Assembly: GCA_035301985.1 (NCBI GenBank)
Contig: DATGTE010000051.1
Coordinates: 1 to 21,162 of the forward strand
DNA length: 21,162 nucleotides
Reading direction: 5' to 3'
Source of the DNA: DASUXY01 sp035301985
GTDB taxonomy: Bacteria > Bacillota > Bacilli > Bacillales > Amphibacillaceae
The notes below the pieces were generated by a model. That model was given only the letters and a program-made list of their open reading frames with translations. It did not search any database and was not told the origin of the DNA. The translations under genes and the position numbers were made by a program. Below are positions 8,947-17,291 of this stretch, one piece after another; the stretch's first letter is position 1; the number at the start of each line of letters is the position of its first letter.

Positions 8947-9006
8947 AATGGGTATCGTATGCATAGTAATCATTCACATGTTCGTTCAAGCAAAGGAGGA
9001 ACAAAT

Positions 9007-9108
9007 ATGAAATTAGCATTAATTCTAGGGGTTGTACTTGTGTTTATCGTTTCATTCTTTACATCCGGTTATGAAGCGAAACCAGGTATACCAAAAGACA
9101 ATCAATAA
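9007..9108 (+). CDS. 33-residue single-span membrane peptide, function unknown
   Basis: A very short gene with complete signals: a TTCACT-N17-TATAAT promoter, a perfect AAAGGAGG ribosome binding site seven bases before the ATG, and a strong terminator 49 bases after the stop. The product begins MKLALILGVVLVFIVSFFTS, a hydrophobic helix of about 17 residues after one lysine, followed by a short polar tail GYEAKPGIPKDNQ. It looks like a membrane-anchored micropeptide with a small exposed tail; there is no lipobox cysteine. A signal-peptide-like reading is possible, but the mature part would be only about 12 residues. I do not recognise the family. It is divergent from odhA and convergent with trmL. 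A longer frame opens upstream but lacks the ribosome site. Confidence 0.75.
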   Translation: MKLALILGVVLVFIVSFFTSGYEAKPGIPKDNQ

Positions 9109-9156
9109 CGATTCCATGTTTACAAATGGGAAAAGCATTCATGACTTTTTCCGTTT

Positions 9157-9192
9157 CAAAAAACCGTCACGTATAAACATGACGGTTTTTTG
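9157..9192. terminator. bidirectional terminator between the micropeptide gene and trmL
   Basis: A 13-bp perfect stem (CAAAAAACCGTCA 9157-9169 and TGACGGTTTTTTG 9180-9192) with a 10-base loop. The A/T runs in the stem give a U-tract on both strands, so it can end the micropeptide transcript and the convergent trmL transcript. Confidence 0.92.
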
Positions 9193-9228
9193 AATGAAAT
9201 GATTGGCTTGATTTGAACGGCATAGAGG

Positions 9229-9702
9229 TTAAGCCATTCCCGGAAATTTCTGTTGACGTAATGCCTCATAAACAATAATAGCCGCCGCATTGGACAAATT
9301 GAGAGACCTCACTTGATCTGTCATATGGATGCGCAAACATCGGCAAGCATTTTCTTCAAGCCATTGCTTTGGAAGACCGGCTGTTTCCTTACCGAATATA
9401 AAAAATATTTCGTCATCTCGATTGCTTAAATCAACATCTGTATAATAATTTTCACCATAATTTTCTACATAATAAAAAGTACCTTTTGGATACTGGTCAT
9501 AAAGCTGTTGAATGGAATCGTATTCCTTAACATTCACATGTTTCCAATAATCTAATCCAGCACGCTTTAACATTTTATTTTCTGTAGAAAAACCGAGCGG
9601 ATGAATTAAATGAAGTGTTGTATTAGTTGCCAAGCACGTTCTAGCAATGTTACCTGTATTCGCTGGAATTTCTGGTTGATGTAGTACGATATGCAAAGTC
9701 AC
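9229..9702 (-). CDS. trmL: tRNA (cytidine/uridine-2'-O-)-methyltransferase TrmL
   Basis: A SPOUT-superfamily enzyme that uses S-adenosylmethionine to 2'-O-methylate the wobble base (position 34) of certain leucine tRNAs. At 157 residues it has the minimal single-domain TrmL size. Motifs are N-terminal HQPEIPANTGNIARTC (motif 1, about residues 8-23), GKETAGLP (104-111, motif 2) and MTDQVRSLNLSNAA (127-140, motif 3), which form the trefoil-knot SAM site. The start is GTG at 9702, with GAGGAGA about seven bases upstream. It is the last gene of the queG-ogt-yhbB-trmL run, 76 bases after the yhbB-like gene, and ends at the bidirectional terminator. The older name in Bacillus is cspR. Confidence 0.95.
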   Translation of the reverse strand: MTLHIVLHQPEIPANTGNIARTCLATNTTLHLIHPLGFSTENKMLKRAGLDYWKHVNVKEYDSIQQLYDQYPKGTFYYVENYGENYYTDVDLSNRDDEIFFIFGKETAGLPKQWLEENACRCLRIHMTDQVRSLNLSNAAAIIVYEALRQQKFPGMA

Positions 9703-9778
9703 GAATCATTCTCCTCAAGTATCTCCAACAAAACGTTATCGATTTTGCGTGGATATTTTTTACGAATATAGTACACGA

Positions 9779-10627
9779 TTATTCACCGATTGTAAAAAAC
9801 TTATATTGTATGTTAGGCGTCCATGCTGTGGAGTCCTCATATGACCAATAACGATGGCGACTATTATCCGTGTGGGCATTGACAAGAGGCATTCCATTCG
9901 CATCTTTGGCGACGACAATAGTCGTATGATCCCACCTTCCATCCCCTTGGAAGTCATAACAAATGACATCTCCTGGCAAAAGATCTTCCACACGTTCTAC
10001 TTCCCTACCTGTTAACCCTGAAGTTGATCCGCTCAAATACCATCGCAGTGAATGAGCCACAGACCAGCTGAAACTCCAATCATTGTCTTTATACCACCAC
10101 CCCCGCTCCCGAACCGGGGCACCCCACATCGGAGCTCCTCCAGCAGCTAAACATTGGGAAACAAAATTTGTACAATCGACAGAAAATCTTTCATACGCTG
10201 GATTATAACTGTTCCACCAATATTCTGCGTACTGAACTGCTGCCCGTCGATCATAGGAAAACCTCTTTGACAATTTCGTACGACTCGTTTGTAAAGATTT
10301 GTTTGGTCCTCGTGTAAAGCGGTCCTCATATACGCGGACCTGCTCGTGATTTTTAATTTCTCCATCTATCAACACGAATCGATAAGGAATGATTAGTTCT
10401 TCCATATAATAATAATCACGCTGCTTGATGAATAATGAAAGATGCAGTAAATATTGAATCACATCTTTTCCATCATATCGTTTACGGCTAAAAACCCGAC
10501 CATCACCATTAAGACGAATCATTTCGGCGCCACGCTCTTTAAGTAACTCCTGTTTGCGATCCCACCAATGAGCGAAAGGTTTTTCAGCTGTCAATTTCTC
10601 CAACCAATACGACTCCAATTTTCCCAC
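9779..10627 (-). CDS. YhbB-like protein with C-terminal putative amidase (Amidase_6) domain
   Basis: A 282-residue protein. The N-terminal half is basic and unrecognised apart from a run of beta-type sequence; the C-terminal half (about 125-280) matches the putative amidase domain (Amidase_6) of NlpC/P60-like papain-fold proteins. Catalytic candidates are the Cys in SVDCTNFVSQCL, the His in RWDHTTIVV and a further His in NAHTDNSRHRYW. The family includes B. subtilis YhbB, which lies between queG (yhbA) and trmL (cspR) there as well, so the neighbourhood supports the assignment. No clear signal peptide or membrane span is seen, so the site of action (cytoplasm or spore/cell wall) is uncertain. 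The start is GTG at 10627, with GGAGGGG six bases or more upstream. The substrate is unknown; peptidoglycan or a peptide amide is the family-based guess. Confidence 0.8.
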   Translation of the reverse strand: MGKLESYWLEKLTAEKPFAHWWDRKQELLKERGAEMIRLNGDGRVFSRKRYDGKDVIQYLLHLSLFIKQRDYYYMEELIIPYRFVLIDGEIKNHEQVRVYEDRFTRGPNKSLQTSRTKLSKRFSYDRRAAVQYAEYWWNSYNPAYERFSVDCTNFVSQCLAAGGAPMWGAPVRERGWWYKDNDWSFSWSVAHSLRWYLSGSTSGLTGREVERVEDLLPGDVICYDFQGDGRWDHTTIVVAKDANGMPLVNAHTDNSRHRYWSYEDSTAWTPNIQYKFFTIGE

Positions 10628-10744
10628 AACAATCCCCTCCCCTCCTATGTATATGGGGGATGTATAAAAAAAGAATTTTCAGATCCACGTACAGATCAAT
10701 TTCATTCGAAACCACGTGCATGCCCACAGCTCGTTATGACCTAT

Positions 10745-11287
10745 TCACGTCAAATGTTCGTCTCTTGAGATGATTTCTTTCTCATGCGTTAATAAAAATC
10801 CTTTCTTATCAAGTCCTCCGTTATAGCCGATCATCTTCCCGTTCGTACCAATTACGCGGTGACAGGGAACAATGATTGAAAGTGGATTTCGATTAACAGC
10901 TCCACCGACAGCACGAAAAGCTTTTGGTCGGCCAATCGCTTCGGCAATTTCTTTATAAGTCTTCGTTTTTCCAAATGGAATCTCATCCATTAGGGCTTGC
11001 CACACGTCCTTCTGAAAAGACGTCCCATGACAGAACGTATCGAATGAGAAAGTTTGCCGATTTCCAGAAAAATATTCAGTGAGTTGCTGCTTCGCTGCAT
11101 CAACGTGGTGAGGACTGTGAACAAATTTAGCGTCTTTCATATACTTATTCACCCATGCCATCAACTGGGCAGGAGGACGTTCCATCGTTCCATAATCAAT
11201 GCGGACGATATACTTTCCGTTGCTCATAAGTAACAGCGTGCCAATAGGTGATTTGATTTCATCGATATATAGATGTGGACGGCTCAT
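10745..11287 (-). CDS. ogt: methylated-DNA--protein-cysteine methyltransferase
   Basis: A suicidal DNA repair protein that moves the methyl group from O6-methylguanine (and O4-methylthymine) to its own cysteine. The signature IVPCHRVIG is present, with acceptor Cys142 counted from the chosen start; FGKTKTYKEIAEAIGRPKAFRAVGGA is the DNA-binding helix-turn-helix with the Arg finger, and the N-terminal RNase-H-like domain covers about the first 80 residues. The length of 180 residues is usual. The frame can open at GTG 11296, but that codon forms part of the SD (GGGGGTG) that serves the ATG at 11287, so 11287 is preferred. It lies 36 bases after queG in the same direction and so probably belongs to the same transcript. 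It could equally be named adaB; there is no Ada regulatory domain. Confidence 0.93.
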   Translation of the reverse strand: MSRPHLYIDEIKSPIGTLLLMSNGKYIVRIDYGTMERPPAQLMAWVNKYMKDAKFVHSPHHVDAAKQQLTEYFSGNRQTFSFDTFCHGTSFQKDVWQALMDEIPFGKTKTYKEIAEAIGRPKAFRAVGGAVNRNPLSIIVPCHRVIGTNGKMIGYNGGLDKKGFLLTHEKEIISRDEHLT

Positions 11288-11323
11288 CGTAAACACCCCC
11301 GTTTGATCATTACAAAAGTCAAT

Positions 11324-12469
11324 TTAATACTTTGTTTTTTTCTTTTGATTGTTTAAACCTTTTTCCATTTCAAACAAGACGCGTTCATCTTTTTCATGAC
11401 TCTTCGCCTCTTGAATTGCCGCAAATGCTTCCTCTGTTCCAATTTTGCCCAATGACCATGCTGCTGTTCCACGAATTTCCGGGCGTACATCGTCATTCAT
11501 GACCGCGATTAATTCATCAACAGCGGTTTGATCTCGATAGTGGCCAAGTGCGATGATCGCATTACGCTGTAGTGGTTTTTTACCACGCCAAAAACCGGAA
11601 ATGTGTCCAAATTTCTCTCTGAAATTTCGATTCGACATCCGCAACATCGGCTTTAACTTCGGTTTTGCCACTTCAGGTTCAGGTTCAAACTCTGGATGAT
11701 GATGAAAATCAACTTTTCGGTTCCACGGACAAACGATTTGACATGTATCACAACCGTATAAACGATTGCCTAGTTTAGAACGAAATTCATCCGGCAAAAA
11801 ATCCTTCGTTTGCGTTAAAAAAGCAATACATCGTTGAGCATTGAGTTGCCCACCTTCGACCAGTGCACCTGTCGGACAGGCATCTAAACAAATGCGACAG
11901 TCTCCACAACTCTCTTCCACCGGAGTATCCGGTGGAAAGGGAATATTGGTAATCAATTCACCTAAATAAACAAATGAACCAAATTCTGGAGTAATAATCG
12001 CTGTGTTTTTACCACTAAAGCCAATTCCCGCTCGTTCAGCTACCGCTCGGTCCGATAATTCCCCTGTATCGACCATTATTTTAAATGTTGCATCCGGCAC
12101 TTTTTCCTCGATAAACGACGCTACTCGTTGTAAACGTTCCCGTAACACATGGTGATAATCCATTCCCCACGACGCACGGGCAAAAATTCCTCTCCGCTCT
12201 TCTTTCGTGCTTCGCGGTGCATCTTTCATACGTGCCGGATAAGCCATAGCGATAGAGAGGATCGACTTTGCTTCTGGTAGTAACCGCTTTGGTTCTGTCC
12301 GTTCTTCAATTGTTCCTTTCTCAAATCCAGACTGATACTGAAGTTCTTGTTGACGTTTCAGACGCTCTTTTAATTCGCTAAATACATCTGCAGAAGCAAA
12401 ACCAAGCTTATCGATACCGATTTCTTTACTATATGTGATCACTTGTTGTTTTAATAATTGTACGTCCAT
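11324..12469 (-). CDS. queG: epoxyqueuosine reductase QueG
   Basis: A cobalamin- and iron-sulfur-dependent enzyme that reduces epoxyqueuosine to queuosine in the anticodon of GUN tRNAs, the last step of queuosine synthesis. The N-terminal reductase domain carries DTGELSDRAVAERAGIGF. The ferredoxin part has CGDCRICLDACP (CxxCxxCxxxCP) and GCDTCQIVCP for two [4Fe-4S] clusters. The C-terminal HEAT-like repeats (RNAIIALGHYRD, RGTAAWSLGKIG) help bind the tRNA. At 381 residues it matches the long, HEAT-containing Bacillus form (YhbA). The frame can open at ATG 12484, but GGAGGGG lies inside that extension, six bases before the ATG at 12469, so the downstream start is right. It is the first gene of a run with ogt, the yhbB-like gene and trmL, and is divergent from dat. 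Confidence 0.96.
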   Translation of the reverse strand: MDVQLLKQQVITYSKEIGIDKLGFASADVFSELKERLKRQQELQYQSGFEKGTIEERTEPKRLLPEAKSILSIAMAYPARMKDAPRSTKEERRGIFARASWGMDYHHVLRERLQRVASFIEEKVPDATFKIMVDTGELSDRAVAERAGIGFSGKNTAIITPEFGSFVYLGELITNIPFPPDTPVEESCGDCRICLDACPTGALVEGGQLNAQRCIAFLTQTKDFLPDEFRSKLGNRLYGCDTCQIVCPWNRKVDFHHHPEFEPEPEVAKPKLKPMLRMSNRNFREKFGHISGFWRGKKPLQRNAIIALGHYRDQTAVDELIAVMNDDVRPEIRGTAAWSLGKIGTEEAFAAIQEAKSHEKDERVLFEMEKGLNNQKKKTKY

Positions 12470-12557
12470 TTCAATCCCCTCCATCCAAATGGTTCCTTTT
12501 TAAACGCTCCACACTCTGTCCCCTAGTGTAATCGTTAAACATTTATCTTCCAAATCA

Positions 12558-12586
12558 TTTACAATCCTGCCAATCCATTATAAAAT
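12558..12586 (+). promoter_or_regulatory. sigma-A promoter of dat
   Basis: TTTACA (12558-12563) and TAAAAT (12581-12586) are separated by 17 bases; each matches five of six consensus bases. The start is near 12593, giving a leader of only about 22 bases that contains the ribosome binding site AAGGGGG. Confidence 0.6.
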
Positions 12587-12614
12587 AACCTTTAATAGGG
12601 AAGGGGGAAAGAGA

Positions 12615-13490
12615 ATGTCAGTTTATCCAATGGTTTTGTCACAAACGAAATTTATGAATCGTGATGAATTAGTTTACCCGTATGAAGAAAGGGGTCTTCA
12701 ATTCGGGGATGGGGTGTATGAAGTAATCCGTGTATACCATGGAACCTATCACCTGTTAACAGAGCACATCGAGCGACTATTTCGCTCAGCACAGGCTATC
12801 AAAATCGAGCTACCTGTAACAAAAGAACAGCTCACACAGCTGTTGCATGAATTATTACAACAAAACAACATGACAGACGATGGAAAAGTTTACTTGCAAG
12901 TGACGAGAGGGTCGGCTGCACGTGATCATGTATTTCCTGAAAATGTTCCAGCAAACTTATATGCATACATCGAACAACTGCCAAGAAATATTAAAAACTT
13001 GAAACATGGTGTATGTGCCATTACCCATGAAGACACCCGTTGGGACTATTGTTCGATCAAAAGCTTAAACTTACTTCCAAATGTTCTCGCTAAACAAGAA
13101 GCGAAAGAAAAAGGCTGTTATGAAGCGATTTTGCATAAAGACGGCCTCGTCACCGAATGTAGCTCTTCGAATGTTTATTACGTAAAAAATAATAAAATAT
13201 ATACTCATCCTGCCACAAAAAATATTTTACATGGCTGTGTACGCATGCGTGTAGAACAATTTGCTAAACAGTTAGACATTCCATTTATTGAAGAAGCTTT
13301 CACACTTGAAGATGTGCCTACAGCTGATGAAATGTTTTTAACGAGCACTACATCTGAAGTCCTACCCATTATCAAAGTTGACGATCAACCGATAGGAAAT
13401 GCAAAACCTGGACCCATTACGCGAACATTACAAGCAGCTTATGAGCGAGATGCGAATATTGTCGACGACGTAAAAGCAGTCAATGACTAG
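12615..13490 (+). CDS. dat: D-amino-acid (D-alanine) transaminase
   Basis: A cytoplasmic PLP enzyme of fold type IV that interconverts D-alanine and 2-oxoglutarate with pyruvate and D-glutamate, supplying D-amino acids for peptidoglycan. The PLP lysine is Lys149 in SIKSLNLLPNVLAKQEA. The preceding DTRWDY and the ARDH segment (Arg103, His105) correspond to the carboxylate-binding positions that separate D-amino-acid from branched-chain transaminases. FGDGVYEVIRV, GLVTECSSSN and TSTTSEVLPI are family motifs. At 291 residues it is near the usual 280-285. The ATG at 12615 has AAGGGGG seven bases upstream. It is monocistronic, divergent from queG, with its own promoter and a strong terminator. Use of 2-oxoglutarate and D-alanine is inferred from the family. 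Confidence 0.93.
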   Translation: MSVYPMVLSQTKFMNRDELVYPYEERGLQFGDGVYEVIRVYHGTYHLLTEHIERLFRSAQAIKIELPVTKEQLTQLLHELLQQNNMTDDGKVYLQVTRGSAARDHVFPENVPANLYAYIEQLPRNIKNLKHGVCAITHEDTRWDYCSIKSLNLLPNVLAKQEAKEKGCYEAILHKDGLVTECSSSNVYYVKNNKIYTHPATKNILHGCVRMRVEQFAKQLDIPFIEEAFTLEDVPTADEMFLTSTTSEVLPIIKVDDQPIGNAKPGPITRTLQAAYERDANIVDDVKAVND

Positions 13491-13585
13491 AAAGCATTCC
13501 GAACGGATTGCAACACTTCAATAACTGAAGATATACAGCTCATACACGCTATAAAACAATCAATGAACGCATCATTGGTCAATCA

Positions 13586-13623
13586 AAGAAGGTATAAAAC
13601 ACGTTTGTGTTCTATACCTTCTT
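13586..13623. terminator. strong hairpin terminator between convergent dat and hydrolase genes
   Basis: An inverted repeat with AAGAAGGTATA paired to TATACCTTCTT (11 bp), one A/C mismatch, then AACAC/GTGTT (5 bp) closing a 4-base loop. It lies between the stops of dat and the alpha/beta hydrolase gene. The plus strand ends CTTCTTGTTC and the minus strand CTTCTTTG, so both U-tracts are moderate; it probably serves both genes. Confidence 0.75.
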
Positions 13624-13687
13624 GTTCATGACAGTCGATCACATGAAGCCAAATCACACATCGTCCAGATGGATGATAAATGCCCGA

Positions 13688-14653
13688 TCAAGACGTTGTA
13701 TGCTTTTGTAAAAATATCGTTAGTTTTTTTACATATTTGTCACGATCGATTACGAATGCTTCTCCATGGCCTGCACCGTCTACAATCATAAGTTCTGCTT
13801 CCTCCTTATTTTTCGTATGTTCGTACAGCTCTTTTGACATACGCGTTGGCACAAATGTATCTTCATTTCCGTGAATGTATAGAATCGGAAGTTCAGCTTT
13901 TTCAACCTGTTCTAATGCTGAAGCTTTCCGCAACGAATAACCCGCCTTCATTTGCGTAACAAAACTCGTACTATCTAAAACAGGAAACGCAGGTAGATGA
14001 TACATCCGAGACATTTGGTAAGCAAACATATCGTACACACTTGTATAAGGGCTATCTGAAATGACAGCTTTTACTTGGTCAGGTAAGGCTTCACCGCTCG
14101 TCATCAAAACAGTTGCCCCACCCATCGAAAGTCCGTGCAATACAATTTCTACATCCGGTCCAAACCGATTGATCAACCGGTTGATCCAATCGACATAATC
14201 AATCCGATCATGCCAACCGAATCCAACATAATCTCCTTCACTTTCTCCATGACCTCGTGCGTCAGCTGTAAATACATTGTATCCTAATTCTTCGTAATAA
14301 TATTGCCCAAATAACCCCATATCACTTCCACGTCCGAGATACCCATGAGCCATGACAACCACTTTATTCGTCGGCTGTTTAGCTTCTAATAAATACCCTT
14401 TTAATGCCAAACCGTCACGAGAAGTCATGTCTAATTCTTCGAAGTCTTGATGACTAACCCAATCCCGCCAATCACCTTCCAAAAAGACATTCATCGCTTC
14501 TGTAGATACTTCCAAGTCGTCATTCCCTTGTAAAAATTCTTTTGGTCCACGTTCGATCGCCAAATGATAGAAATAAAAACTAAGAACGAAATCAATCAGT
14601 AAAAACAGGATGATGACTCCTATACCTATCCGAAATATTCTTTTCCCCTTCAA
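13688..14653 (-). CDS. membrane-anchored alpha/beta hydrolase (YqkD-like)
   Basis: A 321-residue alpha/beta-hydrolase of the serine aminopeptidase S33/BAAT-like group. An N-terminal hydrophobic segment (about residues 8-28, between basic MKGKR and FYFYHL) is either an uncleaved signal anchor or a signal peptide, so the catalytic domain is probably outside the membrane. The triad can be read directly: Ser176 in GLSMGG, Asp265 in HGNEDTFVP and His296 in GAGHGEAF; HGY (103-105) is the oxyanion-hole motif. The overall pattern is like B. subtilis YqkD. The start is TTG at 14653, with AAGAGGA about seven bases before it, and the product begins MKGKRIF. It appears monocistronic; it is separated from yhgE by a terminator. 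The natural substrate is unknown; an esterase or lipase-like activity is the usual family guess. Confidence 0.88.
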   Translation of the reverse strand: MKGKRIFRIGIGVIILFLLIDFVLSFYFYHLAIERGPKEFLQGNDDLEVSTEAMNVFLEGDWRDWVSHQDFEELDMTSRDGLALKGYLLEAKQPTNKVVVMAHGYLGRGSDMGLFGQYYYEELGYNVFTADARGHGESEGDYVGFGWHDRIDYVDWINRLINRFGPDVEIVLHGLSMGGATVLMTSGEALPDQVKAVISDSPYTSVYDMFAYQMSRMYHLPAFPVLDSTSFVTQMKAGYSLRKASALEQVEKAELPILYIHGNEDTFVPTRMSKELYEHTKNKEEAELMIVDGAGHGEAFVIDRDKYVKKLTIFLQKHTTS

Positions 14654-14962
14654 ATTGTATCCTCTTTTCTATTTGAAAACAGATCTTTACATTCTATTTA
14701 AAAACTATATAACTAGTATATAAAATTTATGCTCGGATTAGAATGCCATGAACCTGGTAGTTATTTGTAATCTGGAAAGATTTTCAGTTACGAACTCAGT
14801 AGACAGCCATTGTCATAAAAAAATCATGGACACCTTCTTTTGAAGATGTCCATGAGCGTCGTTTTACGAAGCACGATTCGTATTGACCATCATTTTCTCG
14901 ATTTTCACTCTCTATGGTAGGTGAATCATGAGGGAAGATGCGAGTCACGAATCGTTCGAATC
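14654..14962. other. intergenic region between yhgE and the hydrolase gene
   Basis: About 310 bases. It holds the yhgE terminator (14817-14854) and, towards the hydrolase start, AT-rich sequence with several TATA-like words (around 14700-14730) that could contain its promoter; no convincing -35/-10 pair was found. A 9-base word ACGATTCGT and its complement ACGAATCGT occur about 70 bases apart downstream of yhgE, probably by chance. No gene was seen. Confidence 0.5.
14817..14854 (-). terminator. Rho-independent terminator of yhgE
   Basis: On the minus strand CATGGACATCTTC pairs with GAAGGTGTCCATG (one A/C mismatch, 4-base loop), followed by ATTTTTTT. It lies about 110 bases past the yhgE stop. 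The U-run on the minus strand sets its direction. Confidence 0.85.
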
Positions 14963-17254
14963 TTAATGGAACATTCCCGATTCCTTCGATTTTTTCATCA
15001 ATTTATCCGTATGCTTTTTCAGTGGACCTTTCAAAAAGGCGCCGAATATAATCGTGACAAAGCCAAAGAGCGAAAGAAAGATAATATCTCTAATCGCTCG
15101 CGGCCATACGATTCCCCCTACCGTTTCTCGCATCAAATCGACCGCATACGTAAATGGTAACAGTGGGTTGACCATTTGAAAGAACTCGGGTAATAAAACG
15201 ACTGGATAAGTCCCCCCTGAACCTGCAATTTGCAGAACGAGCAAAATAATCGCTCCCGCCTTTCCAACATCACCGAATACCGATGTGAGCGTATAGATAA
15301 TTGTAATAAATACAGCACTGATCAACAGACCGAATACAACAAACAAAACAGGTGCACTCATATCCACTCCGATGATAAAAATATCACCTAACGTAGCAAT
15401 CAGCGTCTGTAAAAACCCAAACGTCAGGAATGTGAATAGGCGACCAAAGTACATTTGTCGACCTGTAAAGTTTTCAGGGTTTTGGACTTCGGTTGACACG
15501 AGCGAAATTAACAACAATCCACCTACCCAGATCGCAAGTGACGTGTAAAATGGCGTCATACCCGTTCCATAATTTTCGATCGGAAATAGTTTGTTTTCGT
15601 GTAAGACGACGGGTTCAGCGAAAAAACCACGCTCTTTATCTGGATCATTTTTCAGTAAATCAACAATTTCTTGTAAATCTGCTTCATCCTGCAAATCACG
15701 AATATTGTCAGCTAGCTCGTTTACCTTATCATTTATATAAGGATACTCGCCGAGAGCATATTCAATATACTCTTTACCATCATCTAAATTGCTGTCCGTA
15801 TTGTTTAAAATTCGTTCTACTTCAGGGATCGTCGATTGGATATCAACTAAAATCTCCCGAGCATCATTTAATTGACCTTTTGTGTCGGTGATTTTTTCTG
15901 TGACTGCAGGTTCAATCGTTTCATTATACTCTTCTACAAAGTCATCAATCTTCGTACTCGTATTACTTGTTAACTCTTTTAAATCAGCAAATCCGCTCTC
16001 CACATCTGATTTTTTTTCGTCAATAAATGAACGAACCTCCTCGGCTTGTGTACGAATATCCTCAATGCTATTCTTCAAACGTTCTAATTCTTCAAGAGCT
16101 TCATCAATTTCTTCTTCATGATCCAACTCGATAACGATATTTTCTACGTCTGGTATTTCTTTAGCCTTATCTTCAGCCTCATCCGTGTTTTCGTCTTCAT
16201 CCGTACTTTCATCTTCGCCATCTTTTTCATCCGTATGGTCATCCGGCTGAGGAACTTCGATTGGCTCGATATCTTTTAGCGCCTCCAATGCTTCTTCCAT
16301 CGCTTCTATTTTCTCAAGCGCTACGTCTATTCCCTCATCCAATTCATCGACGATGGTCGTTCCTTCTTCCATATTTAGATCTGCTGAATCAATCGTCTCA
16401 AGAAAGTCATTTGCTTTATCGGCCATTTCCTGGACTTTATTCAATTCCTCTTTGATTTTTGGTCCCATCTCATCGACATACGTTTCAGCTTCATTCAGAA
16501 GTTCAATCGTCTCATCAATCGTTTCTAAACCTGAATCTGTTAAATCTTCCACTTCCGGAATGAGATCTTGAGCATCCGCAATAATGTTTGACGCACTATC
16601 CGCATCCTCTAATGATTCAGACAACAAATCATACATCTCCGGTAAGTTTTCTTCTAGCGTAAATACGTAATCTTGAAAACGTTCGATATCTGGAATCTCT
16701 TTTTCCAGTTCGATGCCTATTTCATTGAAAACTTCAAAGATTACACCGTTTACAGTCGAAATGAAATTGCTACTAATTTCATCGACGATTACACTTGCAC
16801 CTTTCTGGGTAATTTTTGGTGCGATTGCGTTGATTTTCTCATTTACATAATATTCGACTTTTGCCTTTTTCGGTTCCTTACTTGTAACTGTCGCTAACTG
16901 CTCAGAAAAGTTTTCAGGAATGACGACAACGGCGAAATAATCACCATATTCCACATGATTCATGGCTGTTTTTCGGTCGACAAATTTCCAATCTAATGAA
17001 TCATCTTCTTTTAACTCATCGACTAACTCTTTACCGACGTTAAACTCCTCGTCTCTTACCTCTGTTCCTTTATCTTCATTGACAAGCGCGACGGGAATTT
17101 GTTCCGTCTGACCGTATGGATCCCATGATGCTTTAATATTAAGCCATGCATATAATGAAGGTAGAAATATGAGCCCACCTATGACAATTGCAGCTACCCA
17201 ATTTGTACTAATATTTTTTATGTCAGTTTTAAAAATATTCCAAATGTTCCTCAC
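14963..17254 (-). CDS. yhgE: YhgE/Pip family membrane protein
   Basis: A large membrane protein of 763 residues, close to B. subtilis YhgE (775). Residue numbers here count from the longer ATG form, three higher than the chosen start. One N-terminal span (about 21-41) is followed by the family signature PSLYAWLNIKASWDPYGQT and a large extracytoplasmic region (about 45-570) rich in predicted coiled coil. Its middle (about 338-370) is an unusually acidic, Asp/Glu/Thr-rich stretch. The C-terminal part has about five spans like an ABC-2-type permease. The family includes the phage-infection protein Pip and relates to YueB/EsaA of type VII secretion; the role of YhgE is not established. The start at GTG 17254 is preferred because AGGG lies nine bases upstream; ATG 17263 abuts that site too closely. 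It is monocistronic, with a terminator downstream. Confidence 0.88.
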   Translation of the reverse strand: MRNIWNIFKTDIKNISTNWVAAIVIGGLIFLPSLYAWLNIKASWDPYGQTEQIPVALVNEDKGTEVRDEEFNVGKELVDELKEDDSLDWKFVDRKTAMNHVEYGDYFAVVVIPENFSEQLATVTSKEPKKAKVEYYVNEKINAIAPKITQKGASVIVDEISSNFISTVNGVIFEVFNEIGIELEKEIPDIERFQDYVFTLEENLPEMYDLLSESLEDADSASNIIADAQDLIPEVEDLTDSGLETIDETIELLNEAETYVDEMGPKIKEELNKVQEMADKANDFLETIDSADLNMEEGTTIVDELDEGIDVALEKIEAMEEALEALKDIEPIEVPQPDDHTDEKDGEDESTDEDENTDEAEDKAKEIPDVENIVIELDHEEEIDEALEELERLKNSIEDIRTQAEEVRSFIDEKKSDVESGFADLKELTSNTSTKIDDFVEEYNETIEPAVTEKITDTKGQLNDAREILVDIQSTIPEVERILNNTDSNLDDGKEYIEYALGEYPYINDKVNELADNIRDLQDEADLQEIVDLLKNDPDKERGFFAEPVVLHENKLFPIENYGTGMTPFYTSLAIWVGGLLLISLVSTEVQNPENFTGRQMYFGRLFTFLTFGFLQTLIATLGDIFIIGVDMSAPVLFVVFGLLISAVFITIIYTLTSVFGDVGKAGAIILLVLQIAGSGGTYPVVLLPEFFQMVNPLLPFTYAVDLMRETVGGIVWPRAIRDIIFLSLFGFVTIIFGAFLKGPLKKHTDKLMKKSKESGMFH

Positions 17255-17291
17255 CAGTACCATCCCTATTCACGTTAATGGTTATCAAAAT

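Noticed and set aside
15493..16571. Several plus-strand frames of 64-132 codons opposite yhgE
   Set aside because: They mirror the coiled-coil and acidic region of yhgE and have no ribosome binding sites.
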